Positions 1-6,975 are shown, numbered from the stretch's first letter. The stretch: DNA of 7,647 nt from an uncultured Porphyromonadaceae bacterium (GCA_947178245.1 CAMWXO010000066.1:1-7647), one strand, 5' to 3'. A program made the numbers and translations. The notes: generated by a model from the letters alone, not told the origin.

Positions 1-1
1 T

Positions 2-955
2 TTGAATACAGATAATGCTTCGGGCAAGGTGAAAGGACGTTTCGCTCCGTCGCCGTCCGGCAGAATGCATATAGGCAATATCTACGCGGCCGTGATGTCT
101 TGGCTCTCCGCGAAAAGACGGGGAGGAAAATGGGTGCTCCGGATAGAAGATCTTGATCCGCAGCGTTCGAAAATGGAATATGCCCGGATGATTGAAGATG
201 ACCTGTTGTGGCTCGGGCTTGAATGGGACGAGGGCGGCCTTGACGGCATCGGAGATAGTGGCCCTTATCTGCAGAGCCTGCGCCACGATATCTACGGGCA
301 TTTTCTTTCTATATTGAAAGATACCGGTTTCTGCTACAGATGCCGATGCACCCGGGCTGACATCATGGCGACACGTGCGCCTCACGAGTCGGATGGGAGA
401 GTGGTCTATAAGGGTACGTGTCGTCCGCCGGTGCTTCCGTCTCCTTATGTCGAGGGGGCCGGAGCGGTGCGCATTGCAGTGCCCGACGAAACAATCGAGT
501 TTACAGACCGTATCTGTGGAAAACAGCGTGTGAATCTTGCCGGGCATTGCGGCGACTTCGTGCTCAGACGAGCCGACGGGGCATGGGCATATCAGTTTGC
601 AGTGGTAGTGGATGATGCTCTGATGGGGATTACCGAAGTGGTGAGGGGAAGCGATCTGCTCCTGTCGGCAGCGCAGCAGATATATCTTTACCGGCTTCTC
701 GGTTTCGCACCGCCGGAATTTGCCCACCTTCCGCTTATCTGCAACGATGCCGGTGTGCGCCTGTCGAAACGCGACTCATCCCTCTCCATGGAATATCTGC
801 GCGCGCACCGGTCTGCGGAGGAAATTCTCGGCAATATTGCCTTCCGTGCTAAAATTATAGAGCGTGATTATCCCATATCGCTGCCCGAATTGTTGGAAAT
901 CACAAAAAAAATGTCTAACTTTGCAACTCAAAACGACAAACCACCTGTAAAATGA
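2..955 (+). CDS. gluQ: Glutamyl-Q tRNA(Asp) synthetase (start uncertain)
   Basis: This GluRS paralogue activates glutamate without needing tRNA and attaches it to the queuosine base at the wobble position of tRNA(Asp), in the cytoplasm. The sequence shows the class I catalytic core: GRFAPSPSG at residues 12-20, the HIGH-like HIGN at 23-26, and the KMSKS-like LSKRD at 254-258. A zinc site matches the family pattern, with Cys114, Cys116, Tyr136 and Cys140. At 317 residues it ends after the catalytic core and lacks the anticodon-binding domain of true glutamate-tRNA ligase, which is the main reason for calling it GluQ and not GltX. The spacing between Cys116 and Tyr136 is longer than I recall for E. 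coli YadB. The only start visible is TTG at position 2. The conserved domain begins at residue 12, so either this TTG or an ATG just outside the window could be the true start. The stop overlaps the valS start codon by 4 bases (ATGA). Confidence 0.9.
   Translation: MNTDNASGKVKGRFAPSPSGRMHIGNIYAAVMSWLSAKRRGGKWVLRIEDLDPQRSKMEYARMIEDDLLWLGLEWDEGGLDGIGDSGPYLQSLRHDIYGHFLSILKDTGFCYRCRCTRADIMATRAPHESDGRVVYKGTCRPPVLPSPYVEGAGAVRIAVPDETIEFTDRICGKQRVNLAGHCGDFVLRRADGAWAYQFAVVVDDALMGITEVVRGSDLLLSAAQQIYLYRLLGFAPPEFAHLPLICNDAGVRLSKRDSSLSMEYLRAHRSAEEILGNIAFRAKIIERDYPISLPELLEITKKMSNFATQNDKPPVK
893..923 (+). promoter_or_regulatory. Bacteroidetes-type promoter for valS, inside gluQ
   Basis: TAACTTTG at 916-923 matches the Bacteroidetes -7 consensus TAnnTTTG exactly. 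A TTG at 893-895 lies 20 bases upstream, the expected place for the -33 element. Transcription would start a few bases after 923 and give valS a leader of about 25 bases. The site lies in the last codons of gluQ, in a lysine- and asparagine-rich tail that is probably under little protein constraint. It would let valS be expressed apart from gluQ. Confidence 0.6.
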
Positions 956-3588
956 GTGAATTAGCATCCAAATACAACCCGCATGAGGTTGAAGATAAAT
1001 GGTATGAATACTGGGAACGCCACAAGATGTTTCATTCCGTTCCCGATGAGCGTGAACCTTATTGCATAGTTATTCCGCCGCCAAATGTGACGGGTGTGCT
1101 CCACATGGGCCACATGCTCAACAATACCATACAGGACATCCTCATCCGCAGGGCAAGGATGATGGGTAAGAACGCACTTTGGGTGCCCGGAACTGACCAT
1201 GCTGCCATAGCCACCGAGACAAAAGTGATTCAGAAACTGGCAGACGAGGGTATAAAGAAGACCGATCTCACGCGCGAGCAGTTTCTCGAGCATGCCTGGG
1301 ACTGGACTCACAAGCATGGTGGCATTATCCTGCAGCAGCTCAGGAAACTCGGAGCCAGCTGCGACTGGGATCGCACAGCATTCACTATGGATGAACTGCG
1401 CTCGAAAAGCGTGACTAAAGTTTTCTGTGACCTTTACGACAAAGGCCTTATCTACAGGGGACTGCGGATGGTGAACTGGGATCCGAAAAATAAGACAGCT
1501 ATCTCGGACGATGAAGTGAATTTCGTGCAGGAGCATTCCAAACTCTACTATCTGCGCTATTATGTGGCTGATGATCCGGAAGGTCGATATGCTGTAGTAG
1601 CCACCACTCGTCCTGAAACGATAATGGGCGATACCGCTATGTGTATCAATCCGAAAGATCCCAAAAACGAGTGGCTGAAGGGTAAGAAGGTGATTGTTCC
1701 GCTCGTTGGCCGTGAGATACCCGTGATTGAAGACCGTTATGTGGAGATTGACTTCGGCACAGGATGCCTTAAAGTCACCCCGGCCCACGACAAGAACGAC
1801 TATATGCTGGGCAAAACACATAATCTTGAGACTATCGATATTTTCAACGAAGATGCCACTCTCAATGAGCATGGCGGAAAATATGCCGGCATGGATCGTT
1901 TTGAGGTTAGGAAGCAGATAGCCCGCGATCTTGAAGCGGCAGGATTGATGGAGAAAGTGGAAGACTACACAAATAATGTGGGTTATTCCGAACGCACTAA
2001 GGTGGCGATCGAACCGCGCCTGTCGCTCCAGTGGTTTATCGATATGCGCCATTTCGCAGAAATATCGCTGGGCCCGGTGATGGAAGACTATATTCGCTTC
2101 GTGCCTGAGAAATACAAGACCACCTATCGCCTGTGGCTTGAGAACATACAGGACTGGTGCATAAGCCGCCAGCTATGGTGGGGACACCGCATACCGGCCT
2201 ACTATTATGACGTGGACGGGGAGACCCGCATCGTGGTTGCCGAGAGCAAGGAAGCGGCGCTTGAGAAAGCACGTGCTGAAAGCGGACTCGATCTGAAGAT
2301 GGATGATCTCGTGCAGGATGAGGGCGCACTCGACACTTGGTTCAGTTCATGGCTGTGGCCGATAACTCTCTTCAATGGTATTCTCGATCCCGAAAACGAG
2401 GAACTTAAGTATTATTATCCCACGGCAACCCTTGTGACCGGCCCGGATATCATTTTCTTCTGGGTGGCACGCATGATTATGGCCGGATATGAGTATGCCG
2501 GCGACAAGCCTTTCAGCAATGTCTACTTCACCGGCATCGTGCGCGACAAGATCGGGCGCAAGATGAGCAAGTCGCTCGGAAATTCCCCCGATCCTCTCGA
2601 ATTGATAGAAAAATTCGGAGCTGATGGGGTGCGCATGGGCCTGATGCTAAGCGCGCCGGCCGGCAACGACATCATGTATGATGATGCTCTGGTGGAGCAG
2701 GGCCGTAATTTCGCCAACAAGATCTGGAATGCATTCCGCCTGCTGCAGGGTTGGACTGTAGATGAGAATATGGCGCAGCCTGAAAGTTCAAGAATTGCCG
2801 TTGAATGGTTTGGTTCACAACTCCATAAGACTATGGTTGAAGTGGAAGACCTCATGGGCAAATTCAGGATCTCAGAGGCTTTGATGGCCGTGTATAAACT
2901 CTTCTGGGATGAGTTCTCAAGTTGGTATCTTGAAGTGATCAAGCCTGCATACGGCTCTCCAGTGGATGGAAAGACATTCGCTGAGACAATGAGATTCTTC
3001 GAGATTCTCCTGCAGTTGTTGCATCCGTTCATGCCCTTCATCACTGAAGAGTTGTGGCAGCATATAGCAGAGCGTAAGGACGGAGACAGCATCATGAAGA
3101 CTACTCTTCCTGAGGCAGGAACAGTTGACGAATCTCTTCTCGCGCGGTTTGAGACTCTCAAGGAGATAGTGACAGGATTGCGCGCCATCAGAAAGCAGCG
3201 CAATATTCCGAATAAAGAGGAAATTGCCGTCGAGGTGAAAGGTGCGCACGATTCCGGACTCGATTCAATCCTCTTGAAGATGGGAAATGTGAGGGAAATC
3301 ACGCCTGTTGATGAGAAAGGCGCAACAAGTGTGGCTTTCCTCGTTGGGCCGGTTGAATATAGTGTGCCTCTCGCCGACAAAATAAACGTGGAAGAGGAAC
3401 TCGCTAAGCTTGAGAAGGAATTGAAGCGTTTCGAGGGATTCCTGGCGGGAGTGGAAAAGAAACTCTCTAATGAGCGCTTCGTGGCGAATGCACCCGAGCA
3501 GGTGATCGCTCTTGAACGAAAGAAGCAGTCTGACGCTACTGAAAAGATCGCGGCGATCAAAGCTTCGATAGCGGCACTGAAAGCCTGA
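952..3588 (+). CDS. valS: Valine-tRNA ligase
   Basis: This cytoplasmic class I synthetase charges tRNA(Val) with valine and hydrolyses mischarged threonine. The protein has 878 residues, close to other Bacteroidetes ValRS and somewhat shorter than the E. coli enzyme. The Rossmann catalytic core carries PPPNVTG followed by HMGH at 51-54 and KMSKS at 537-541. The inserted CP1 editing domain is marked by TTRPET at 218-223 and TPAHD at 276-280. A helical anticodon-binding domain follows, and a lysine- and glutamate-rich C-terminal coiled coil spans about 812-878; this tRNA-binding arm is typical of ValRS and absent from IleRS. The ATG overlaps the gluQ stop by 4 bases and gives a standard N-terminus; no Shine-Dalgarno is visible. 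Expression is probably by read-through from gluQ plus the promoter at 893-923. A hairpin terminator follows the stop. All key motifs are intact. Confidence 0.98.
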   Translation: MSELASKYNPHEVEDKWYEYWERHKMFHSVPDEREPYCIVIPPPNVTGVLHMGHMLNNTIQDILIRRARMMGKNALWVPGTDHAAIATETKVIQKLADEGIKKTDLTREQFLEHAWDWTHKHGGIILQQLRKLGASCDWDRTAFTMDELRSKSVTKVFCDLYDKGLIYRGLRMVNWDPKNKTAISDDEVNFVQEHSKLYYLRYYVADDPEGRYAVVATTRPETIMGDTAMCINPKDPKNEWLKGKKVIVPLVGREIPVIEDRYVEIDFGTGCLKVTPAHDKNDYMLGKTHNLETIDIFNEDATLNEHGGKYAGMDRFEVRKQIARDLEAAGLMEKVEDYTNNVGYSERTKVAIEPRLSLQWFIDMRHFAEISLGPVMEDYIRFVPEKYKTTYRLWLENIQDWCISRQLWWGHRIPAYYYDVDGETRIVVAESKEAALEKARAESGLDLKMDDLVQDEGALDTWFSSWLWPITLFNGILDPENEELKYYYPTATLVTGPDIIFFWVARMIMAGYEYAGDKPFSNVYFTGIVRDKIGRKMSKSLGNSPDPLELIEKFGADGVRMGLMLSAPAGNDIMYDDALVEQGRNFANKIWNAFRLLQGWTVDENMAQPESSRIAVEWFGSQLHKTMVEVEDLMGKFRISEALMAVYKLFWDEFSSWYLEVIKPAYGSPVDGKTFAETMRFFEILLQLLHPFMPFITEELWQHIAERKDGDSIMKTTLPEAGTVDESLLARFETLKEIVTGLRAIRKQRNIPNKEEIAVEVKGAHDSGLDSILLKMGNVREITPVDEKGATSVAFLVGPVEYSVPLADKINVEEELAKLEKELKRFEGFLAGVEKKLSNERFVANAPEQVIALERKKQSDATEKIAAIKASIAALKA

Positions 3589-3609
3589 GAAATTTCAATT
3601 GCAAAATAT

Positions 3610-3655
3610 TATCCGAGGCATGGGTATTGTCACCCGTGCCTCGGATATTCTTTTA
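3610..3655 (+). terminator. Intrinsic terminator after valS
   Basis: ATCCGAGGCA at 3611-3620 pairs perfectly with TGCCTCGGAT at 3637-3646. The stem continues inward through a T-G wobble and four further pairs (3622-3625 with 3632-3635), closing on a 6-base loop at 3626-3631. One more T-A pair (3610/3647) adds to the base. The hairpin starts about 20 bases after the valS stop. The tail ATTCTTTTA is a modest T-tract, so the stem is strong but the release signal is only fair. An A/T-rich stretch on the left flank might allow some activity on the other strand. Confidence 0.75.
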
Positions 3656-3837
3656 CGGGCAATTCAGAATCTCCGTAGTCTATGTGTTTTTGCTTATTGG
3701 TATTATATATCCGCCGTGCGTGATGGGGGCTATAATATACAAGGAGTGAATGGTATCCGACAGAATGTAGTTTAAGTTTCAGCGATTTTAATCACATCAT
3801 CGGGTATGCCATACTTGTCGGCAATAATTACTATTAC
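3656..3837. other. Unassigned convergent intergenic DNA
   Basis: The whole gene-free interval between valS and eno runs from 3589 to 3894, and both ends are taken up by terminators. The middle 180 bases are more AT-rich than the flanking genes and hold no gene I can support. No TAnnTTTG promoter box was seen on either strand. A minus-strand frame from about 3837 down to a TAA at 3772-3774 reads like a plausible protein tail (it includes YGIPDDVIKIAE) but has no start codon of its own. It may be chance or a decayed remnant. Confidence 0.5.
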
Positions 3838-3874
3838 AAAAAAAAACGGCTGACCCGGATCACCGGATCAGCCG
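3838..3874 (-). terminator. Intrinsic terminator of eno
   Basis: CGGCTGA at 3847-3853 pairs with TCAGCCG at 3868-3874. After one mismatch, CCGG at 3855-3858 pairs with CCGG at 3863-3866 around the 4-base loop ATCA. Read on the minus strand, the hairpin is followed at once by nine T residues (3846 down to 3838), the classic Rho-independent arrangement. It begins about 20 bases after the eno stop codon. The T-tract lies on the minus-strand side only, so the terminator serves eno and not valS. Confidence 0.92.
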
Positions 3875-3894
3875 TAATTGATATCGGGGGTGTA

Positions 3895-5196
3895 TTATTT
3901 GCGGGCAATCTTCTTGTAGCCGTATACAGCGCGATCGCCAAGTTCCTCTTCGATACGGAGAAGCTGGTTGTATTTCGCCATACGGTCTGAGCGGCTTGCA
4001 GAACCGGTCTTGATCTGACCTGCGTTGGTAGCTACTGCGATGTCAGCGATAGTGCTGTCTTCGGTCTCGCCTGAGCGGTGAGAGATCACGGCGGTGTAGT
4101 TGTTGCGCTGAGCCATCTCTACTGCGCGCAGAGTCTCGGTTAGTGAACCGATCTGGTTTACTTTCACGAGGATGGAGTTTGCGCATCCCTCGGCGATACC
4201 TTTCTCCAGATACTTCACGTTGGTCACGAAGAAGTCGTCGCCTACGAGCTGGCAGCGGTCGCCGATGAGGTTAGTAAGGATCTTCCAGCCTTCCCAGTCG
4301 TTCTCGTCCATACCGTCCTCGATAGAGTCGATAGGATATTTGTTGATGAGAGACTCAAGATATTTAGCCTGCTCCTCGCTGGTGAACTTCTGGCCGTTTA
4401 CCTCTTTCTGTGCGCCGTTCTTCAGGTGAGTGTAGTCATATACACCGTCCTGATAGAACTCGGAAGATGCGCAGTCAAGACCGATTGTGACGTCTTTTCC
4501 GGGTTCGTAGCCGGCTTTCTTGATAGCTTCCACAATCACGTTGAGGGCATCTTCTGTTCCTTCAAGCTTGGGAGCGAAGCCGCCTTCGTCACCTACAGCT
4601 GTGCTGAGGCCGCGGGCCTTGAGCACGCTCTTCAGGGCGTGGAATACCTCTGTGCCCATGCGGATTCCTTCTTTGAAGCAGCATGCGCCTACGGGGCGAA
4701 TCATGAACTCCTGGAAGCAGATGGGTGCATCGGAGTGAGCGCCGCCGTTGATGATGTTCATCATCGGAACGGGGAGAACGTAGCTGTTGCAGCCGCCGAT
4801 GTAGTTATAGAGGGGAAGGTCGAGGTAGTTGGCTGCGGCTTTGGCTACTGCCAGAGATACGCCGAGCACTGCGTTGGCGCCGAGGTTGCTCTTGGTTTCT
4901 GTGCCGTCGAGCTTGATCATAGCCTCGTCGATGCCGATCTGGTCAAGTGCAGAGTGGCCGATGAGAAGATCGCGGATGGGGCCGTTTACATTAGCCACAG
5001 CCTTCAGTACTCCTTTGCCCAGGTAGCGGCTCTTGTCACCGTCGCGGAGCTCAAGGGCTTCGTTTTCGCCGGTAGACGCTCCGGAGGGAACGGCTGCACG
5101 ACCCATGACGCCTGATTCGAGGATTACGTCTACTTCTACTGTCGGATTGCCGCGTGAGTCAAGAATCTCGCGGCCTTTGATGTCTGCTATTTTCAT
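3895..5196 (-). CDS. eno: Enolase (phosphopyruvate hydratase)
   Basis: Enolase interconverts 2-phosphoglycerate and phosphoenolpyruvate, the second-last step of glycolysis, in the cytoplasm. The 433 residues match the usual bacterial length. The mobile substrate loop PSGASTGENEA lies at 37-47. The catalytic acid is Glu204 in GDEGGFAP (202-209) and the catalytic base is Lys345, in the family signature ILVKVNQIGSLTET (342-355). Mg2+ ligands are Asp241, Glu293 and Asp320, and SHRSGETED (372-380) is the conserved phosphate-binding segment. No key residue is missing. The ATG at 5196-5194 gives the standard MKIADIKGREILDSRGNPT start; only a weak purine stretch precedes it. The gene appears monocistronic: it has its own promoter about 85 bases upstream, a strong terminator just downstream, and is divergent from the helicase gene. 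Confidence 0.99.
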   Translation of the reverse strand: MKIADIKGREILDSRGNPTVEVDVILESGVMGRAAVPSGASTGENEALELRDGDKSRYLGKGVLKAVANVNGPIRDLLIGHSALDQIGIDEAMIKLDGTETKSNLGANAVLGVSLAVAKAAANYLDLPLYNYIGGCNSYVLPVPMMNIINGGAHSDAPICFQEFMIRPVGACCFKEGIRMGTEVFHALKSVLKARGLSTAVGDEGGFAPKLEGTEDALNVIVEAIKKAGYEPGKDVTIGLDCASSEFYQDGVYDYTHLKNGAQKEVNGQKFTSEEQAKYLESLINKYPIDSIEDGMDENDWEGWKILTNLIGDRCQLVGDDFFVTNVKYLEKGIAEGCANSILVKVNQIGSLTETLRAVEMAQRNNYTAVISHRSGETEDSTIADIAVATNAGQIKTGSASRSDRMAKYNQLLRIEEELGDRAVYGYKKIARK

Positions 5197-5248
5197 ACTC
5201 TTTATGAAAAAATTTGGTTATATAAGGGTTATTTTTTTATTGCTGAGC

Positions 5249-5268
5249 AGATTTGCCTGTGGCAATCT
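5249..5268 (-). promoter_or_regulatory. Small hairpin in the eno leader
   Basis: On the minus strand, AGATTGCC and GGCAAATCT can form an 8-pair stem with one bulged A and a 3-base loop. It lies within the first 10-30 bases of the predicted eno transcript, far from the start codon, and no T-tract follows, so it is not a terminator. A 5' stem of this kind could stabilise the mRNA, or it could be chance. I recognise no riboswitch class in it. Confidence 0.3.
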
Positions 5269-5278
5269 TTTCAAGTGG

Positions 5279-5310
5279 CAAAGATAGTGATTTTTTTTGA
5301 CATGGTGAAA
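5279..5310 (-). promoter_or_regulatory. Bacteroidetes-type promoter of eno
   Basis: On the minus strand TATCTTTG (5286 down to 5279) matches the -7 consensus TAnnTTTG exactly. TTTC (5310 down to 5307), a one-base departure from the -33 TTTG element, lies 20 bases upstream, which is the expected spacing. Transcription would begin near 5275 and give a leader of roughly 80 bases ahead of the eno ATG. Confidence 0.65.
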
Positions 5311-5339
5311 GATTTAGGGTGAATTTTTTCATTATTCAC
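5304..5339. promoter_or_regulatory. Possible operator repeats between eno and helicase gene
   Basis: GGTGAA occurs at 5304-5309 and again at 5318-5323, exactly 14 bases apart. GTGAAT at 5319-5324 is also matched by the inverted ATTCAC at 5334-5339, leaving a 9-base gap. The first copy overlaps the predicted -33 region of eno. The arrangement would suit a protein binding the divergent promoter region, but the units are short and the DNA is AT-rich, so chance is a real alternative. Confidence 0.2.
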
Positions 5340-5370
5340 ATATTTTTCATTTGCTTTGTGCCAGCGGTGA

Positions 5371-5379
5371 TAATTTTTG
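5371..5379 (+). promoter_or_regulatory. Weak candidate promoter of helicase gene
   Basis: TAATTTTTG resembles the -7 box TAnnTTTG but has one extra base between the TA and TTTG halves. The nearest TTG upstream, at 5351-5353, is 17 bases away, somewhat closer than usual. It sits about 20 bases before the preferred ATG at 5401. It is the best candidate in the gap, but a poor match. Confidence 0.25.
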
Positions 5380-5400
5380 CTTATTCCTTGTTCTATAATT

Positions 5401-6834
5401 ATGCAGCCCGAGTCTCAACATCCACATCTGCTCACGGGAAGCGACCTCGCCGGGCTGGCGATCGCGGCTCTTCCTTTCGTGCCTCTCGAAGGGCAGACCA
5501 TAGCGCTCTATAAAATGGCCGAATACGTTGTGTCGGGCCTCTGGCGCGATGTCTTCGTTCTCAACGGATATGCCGGTACCGGAAAGACGAGCGTTGTGGC
5601 TGCTCTCATCAAGGCGCTGGCTCACCTCAAGATAAAGACTGTGGTGCTCGCTCCTACCGGGCGGGCTGCCAAGGTTGCGGGCGCTATGGCCGGACGCATG
5701 GCTTCAACCATACACAGACGCATCTATCATCTGGAGACGACTCAGGCAGGAGAATCGACCGTGAGCCTCAGTGCGAACAGAGACCAGAACACGGTCTTCA
5801 TCGTAGACGAAGCTTCGCTCATCACTGATTCCGCACGTAGCAGCCTGCTGCGCGACCTAACCCGCTACGTATATTCAGGGCAGGGATGCAGGATGATACT
5901 TGTGGGCGACACCGCCCAGCTTCCACCCGTAGGGCAGCCCGATTCCCCTGCTATGAACCTGGAGAGACTCAAGCAGATCGGCCTCGCACCCTTCTCTCAT
6001 ACGCTCGACGTTCCCGTGCGCCAGTCGGCTGAGAGCGGAGTGCTTTACAACGCTACTCTCGTCAGGAAGATTCTCAACCGAATACTTGATGGCGAACCGA
6101 GCGGAATTGTCCCGGGACAACTTCCTCTCAAACTGGAAGGATTTCCCGACATCTGCGCGGTAAGCAGCGCTGATCTTGCTGATGAGCTTTCCACTTCGTG
6201 GAGCACCGTAGGGGTGGAGGAGACTCTGATCATCACCCGTAGCAATGCTCGTGCCAATCGCTTCAATCAGGCGATAAGAAGCATCGTGATGTATGCCGAG
6301 GAACCCCTGCAGCAGGGCGACAGGCTCGTGATAGCAAAAAACGACTATTTCTGGGGGCCGCAGAATAAACTGAAAACCTTTCTCGCCAACGGTGAGACCG
6401 TCATTGTGAAGTGGGTAGGCACCCCTGAGAAAGCGTTCGGGAGATGGTTTGTCGATACTGAACTTGCGCTGGCCGACGGCTCAGAGATAGCCGCTAAGGT
6501 GATGTTGCGTTCGCTGATGGCGGAAGGGCCTGCCATTCCGAGACAGGAGATGCAGAATTTTCTTCAGCTCGTCATAAACGGTTCGGAAGGAGCCGGGCCA
6601 ACGGAAAAGATAATGGCAGCCATGATGAATCCGTATTATAACGCGGTTCAGGCTAAATATGCCTATTGTGTCACCTGCCATAAGGCTCAGGGCGGACAGT
6701 GGAAGCATGTATATGTCGATATGGGAGGAATACCTGACGACGCTATGGGCACCGATTTCTATCGCTGGCTCTATACGGCCATAACCCGGGCCACCGAAAA
6801 GGTCTTCATACTCGGAGTGAGGCAGAATGGCTGA
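5401..6834 (+). CDS. SF1B DNA helicase, RecD/Pif1-like
   Basis: This is a predicted ATP-driven 5'-3' DNA helicase of superfamily 1B, probably acting in DNA repair or replication; its exact role is unknown. Of 477 residues, these show the family motifs in order: Walker A GYAGTGKT (56-63, Lys62), motif Ia APTGRAA, Walker B DEAS (136-139), motif III GDTAQLPPVG (169-178), arginine and glutamine of motif IV (Arg207, Gln208), TRSNARANRFNQ (279-290), motif V TCHKAQGGQW (425-434) and motif VI YTAITRA (458-464, Arg463). The segment GDRLVIAKNDY to NGETV (306-334) resembles the SH3-like insert of RecD-type helicases. It lacks the long N-terminal region of RecD2 and no nuclease domain is visible, so it is a compact form. 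ATG 5401 is preferred over an in-frame TTG at 5377, which lies inside the AT-rich promoter area. The gene is divergent from eno and separated from fabD by 141 bases, so it is likely transcribed alone. I give no gene symbol. Confidence 0.9.
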   Translation: MQPESQHPHLLTGSDLAGLAIAALPFVPLEGQTIALYKMAEYVVSGLWRDVFVLNGYAGTGKTSVVAALIKALAHLKIKTVVLAPTGRAAKVAGAMAGRMASTIHRRIYHLETTQAGESTVSLSANRDQNTVFIVDEASLITDSARSSLLRDLTRYVYSGQGCRMILVGDTAQLPPVGQPDSPAMNLERLKQIGLAPFSHTLDVPVRQSAESGVLYNATLVRKILNRILDGEPSGIVPGQLPLKLEGFPDICAVSSADLADELSTSWSTVGVEETLIITRSNARANRFNQAIRSIVMYAEEPLQQGDRLVIAKNDYFWGPQNKLKTFLANGETVIVKWVGTPEKAFGRWFVDTELALADGSEIAAKVMLRSLMAEGPAIPRQEMQNFLQLVINGSEGAGPTEKIMAAMMNPYYNAVQAKYAYCVTCHKAQGGQWKHVYVDMGGIPDDAMGTDFYRWLYTAITRATEKVFILGVRQNG

Positions 6835-6872
6835 GATCGCAAAGTTGCATAAAAATAATGCGAACTGACTAC

Positions 6873-6905
6873 AATTATGCATTTTGAATTATGCATTATG
6901 AATTA
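6873..6905 (+). repeat. Short 14-base tandem repeat
   Basis: AATTATGCATTTTG (6873-6886) is followed directly by AATTATGCATTATG (6887-6900), one base different, and then by the first five bases of a third copy. The repeat lies in the gap between the helicase gene and fabD, just upstream of the fabD -7 box. Each unit contains the palindrome ATGCAT. The sequence is AT-rich and low in complexity. Confidence 0.75.
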
Positions 6906-6912
6906 TTTTTAC

Positions 6913-6920
6913 TAATTTTG
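6913..6920 (+). promoter_or_regulatory. Bacteroidetes -7 promoter box for fabD
   Basis: TAATTTTG matches TAnnTTTG exactly and lies 55 bases before the fabD ATG, giving an expected leader of about 50 bases. I see no good -33 element: the closest upstream TTTG ends at 6886, 26 bases away, which is too far for the usual 19-21 base spacing. Confidence 0.55.
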
Positions 6921-6975
6921 CAGTCCGAATCTACAGATATAACTAAATAGGTAAAAATTATTAAGAGACCCGATC

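Noticed and set aside
961..2052. Long open frame on the minus strand opposite valS (363 codons)
   Set aside because: It lies fully antisense to the conserved valS coding sequence, has no recognisable domain, and is rich in His, Cys and Ile as expected from a mirrored frame.
2523..3560. Second long open frame on the minus strand opposite valS (345 codons)
   Set aside because: It is antisense to the intact 3' part of valS, with a serine- and arginine-rich low-complexity translation and no family resemblance.
3682..3723. A 13-codon hydrophobic open frame on the plus strand
   Set aside because: It is too short, with no promoter or conserved features; such frames are expected by chance in AT-rich spacer.
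3741..3770. AAGGAG followed by ATG, resembling a ribosome site and a tiny gene
   Set aside because: The frame ends after six codons, and other genes here do not use strong Shine-Dalgarno sites.
4426..5115. Open frame on the plus strand opposite eno (229 codons)
   Set aside because: It mirrors the highly conserved eno sequence; its Ala-, Val- and Cys-rich translation matches no family I know.
5394..5399. TATAAT, a perfect sigma70 -10 box
   Set aside because: It is directly before the helicase ATG, so transcription would start inside the gene, and Bacteroidetes do not use this promoter form as a rule.
5377..5400. TTG start giving the helicase eight extra residues
   Set aside because: The added residues are AT-rich filler within the likely promoter, and an ATG at 5401 is available 20 bases after the -7-like box.
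6844..6865. Possible terminator hairpin after the helicase gene
   Set aside because: GTTGCAT and ATGCGAAC pair with a bulge over only about eight pairs, GC content is low, and no T-tract follows.
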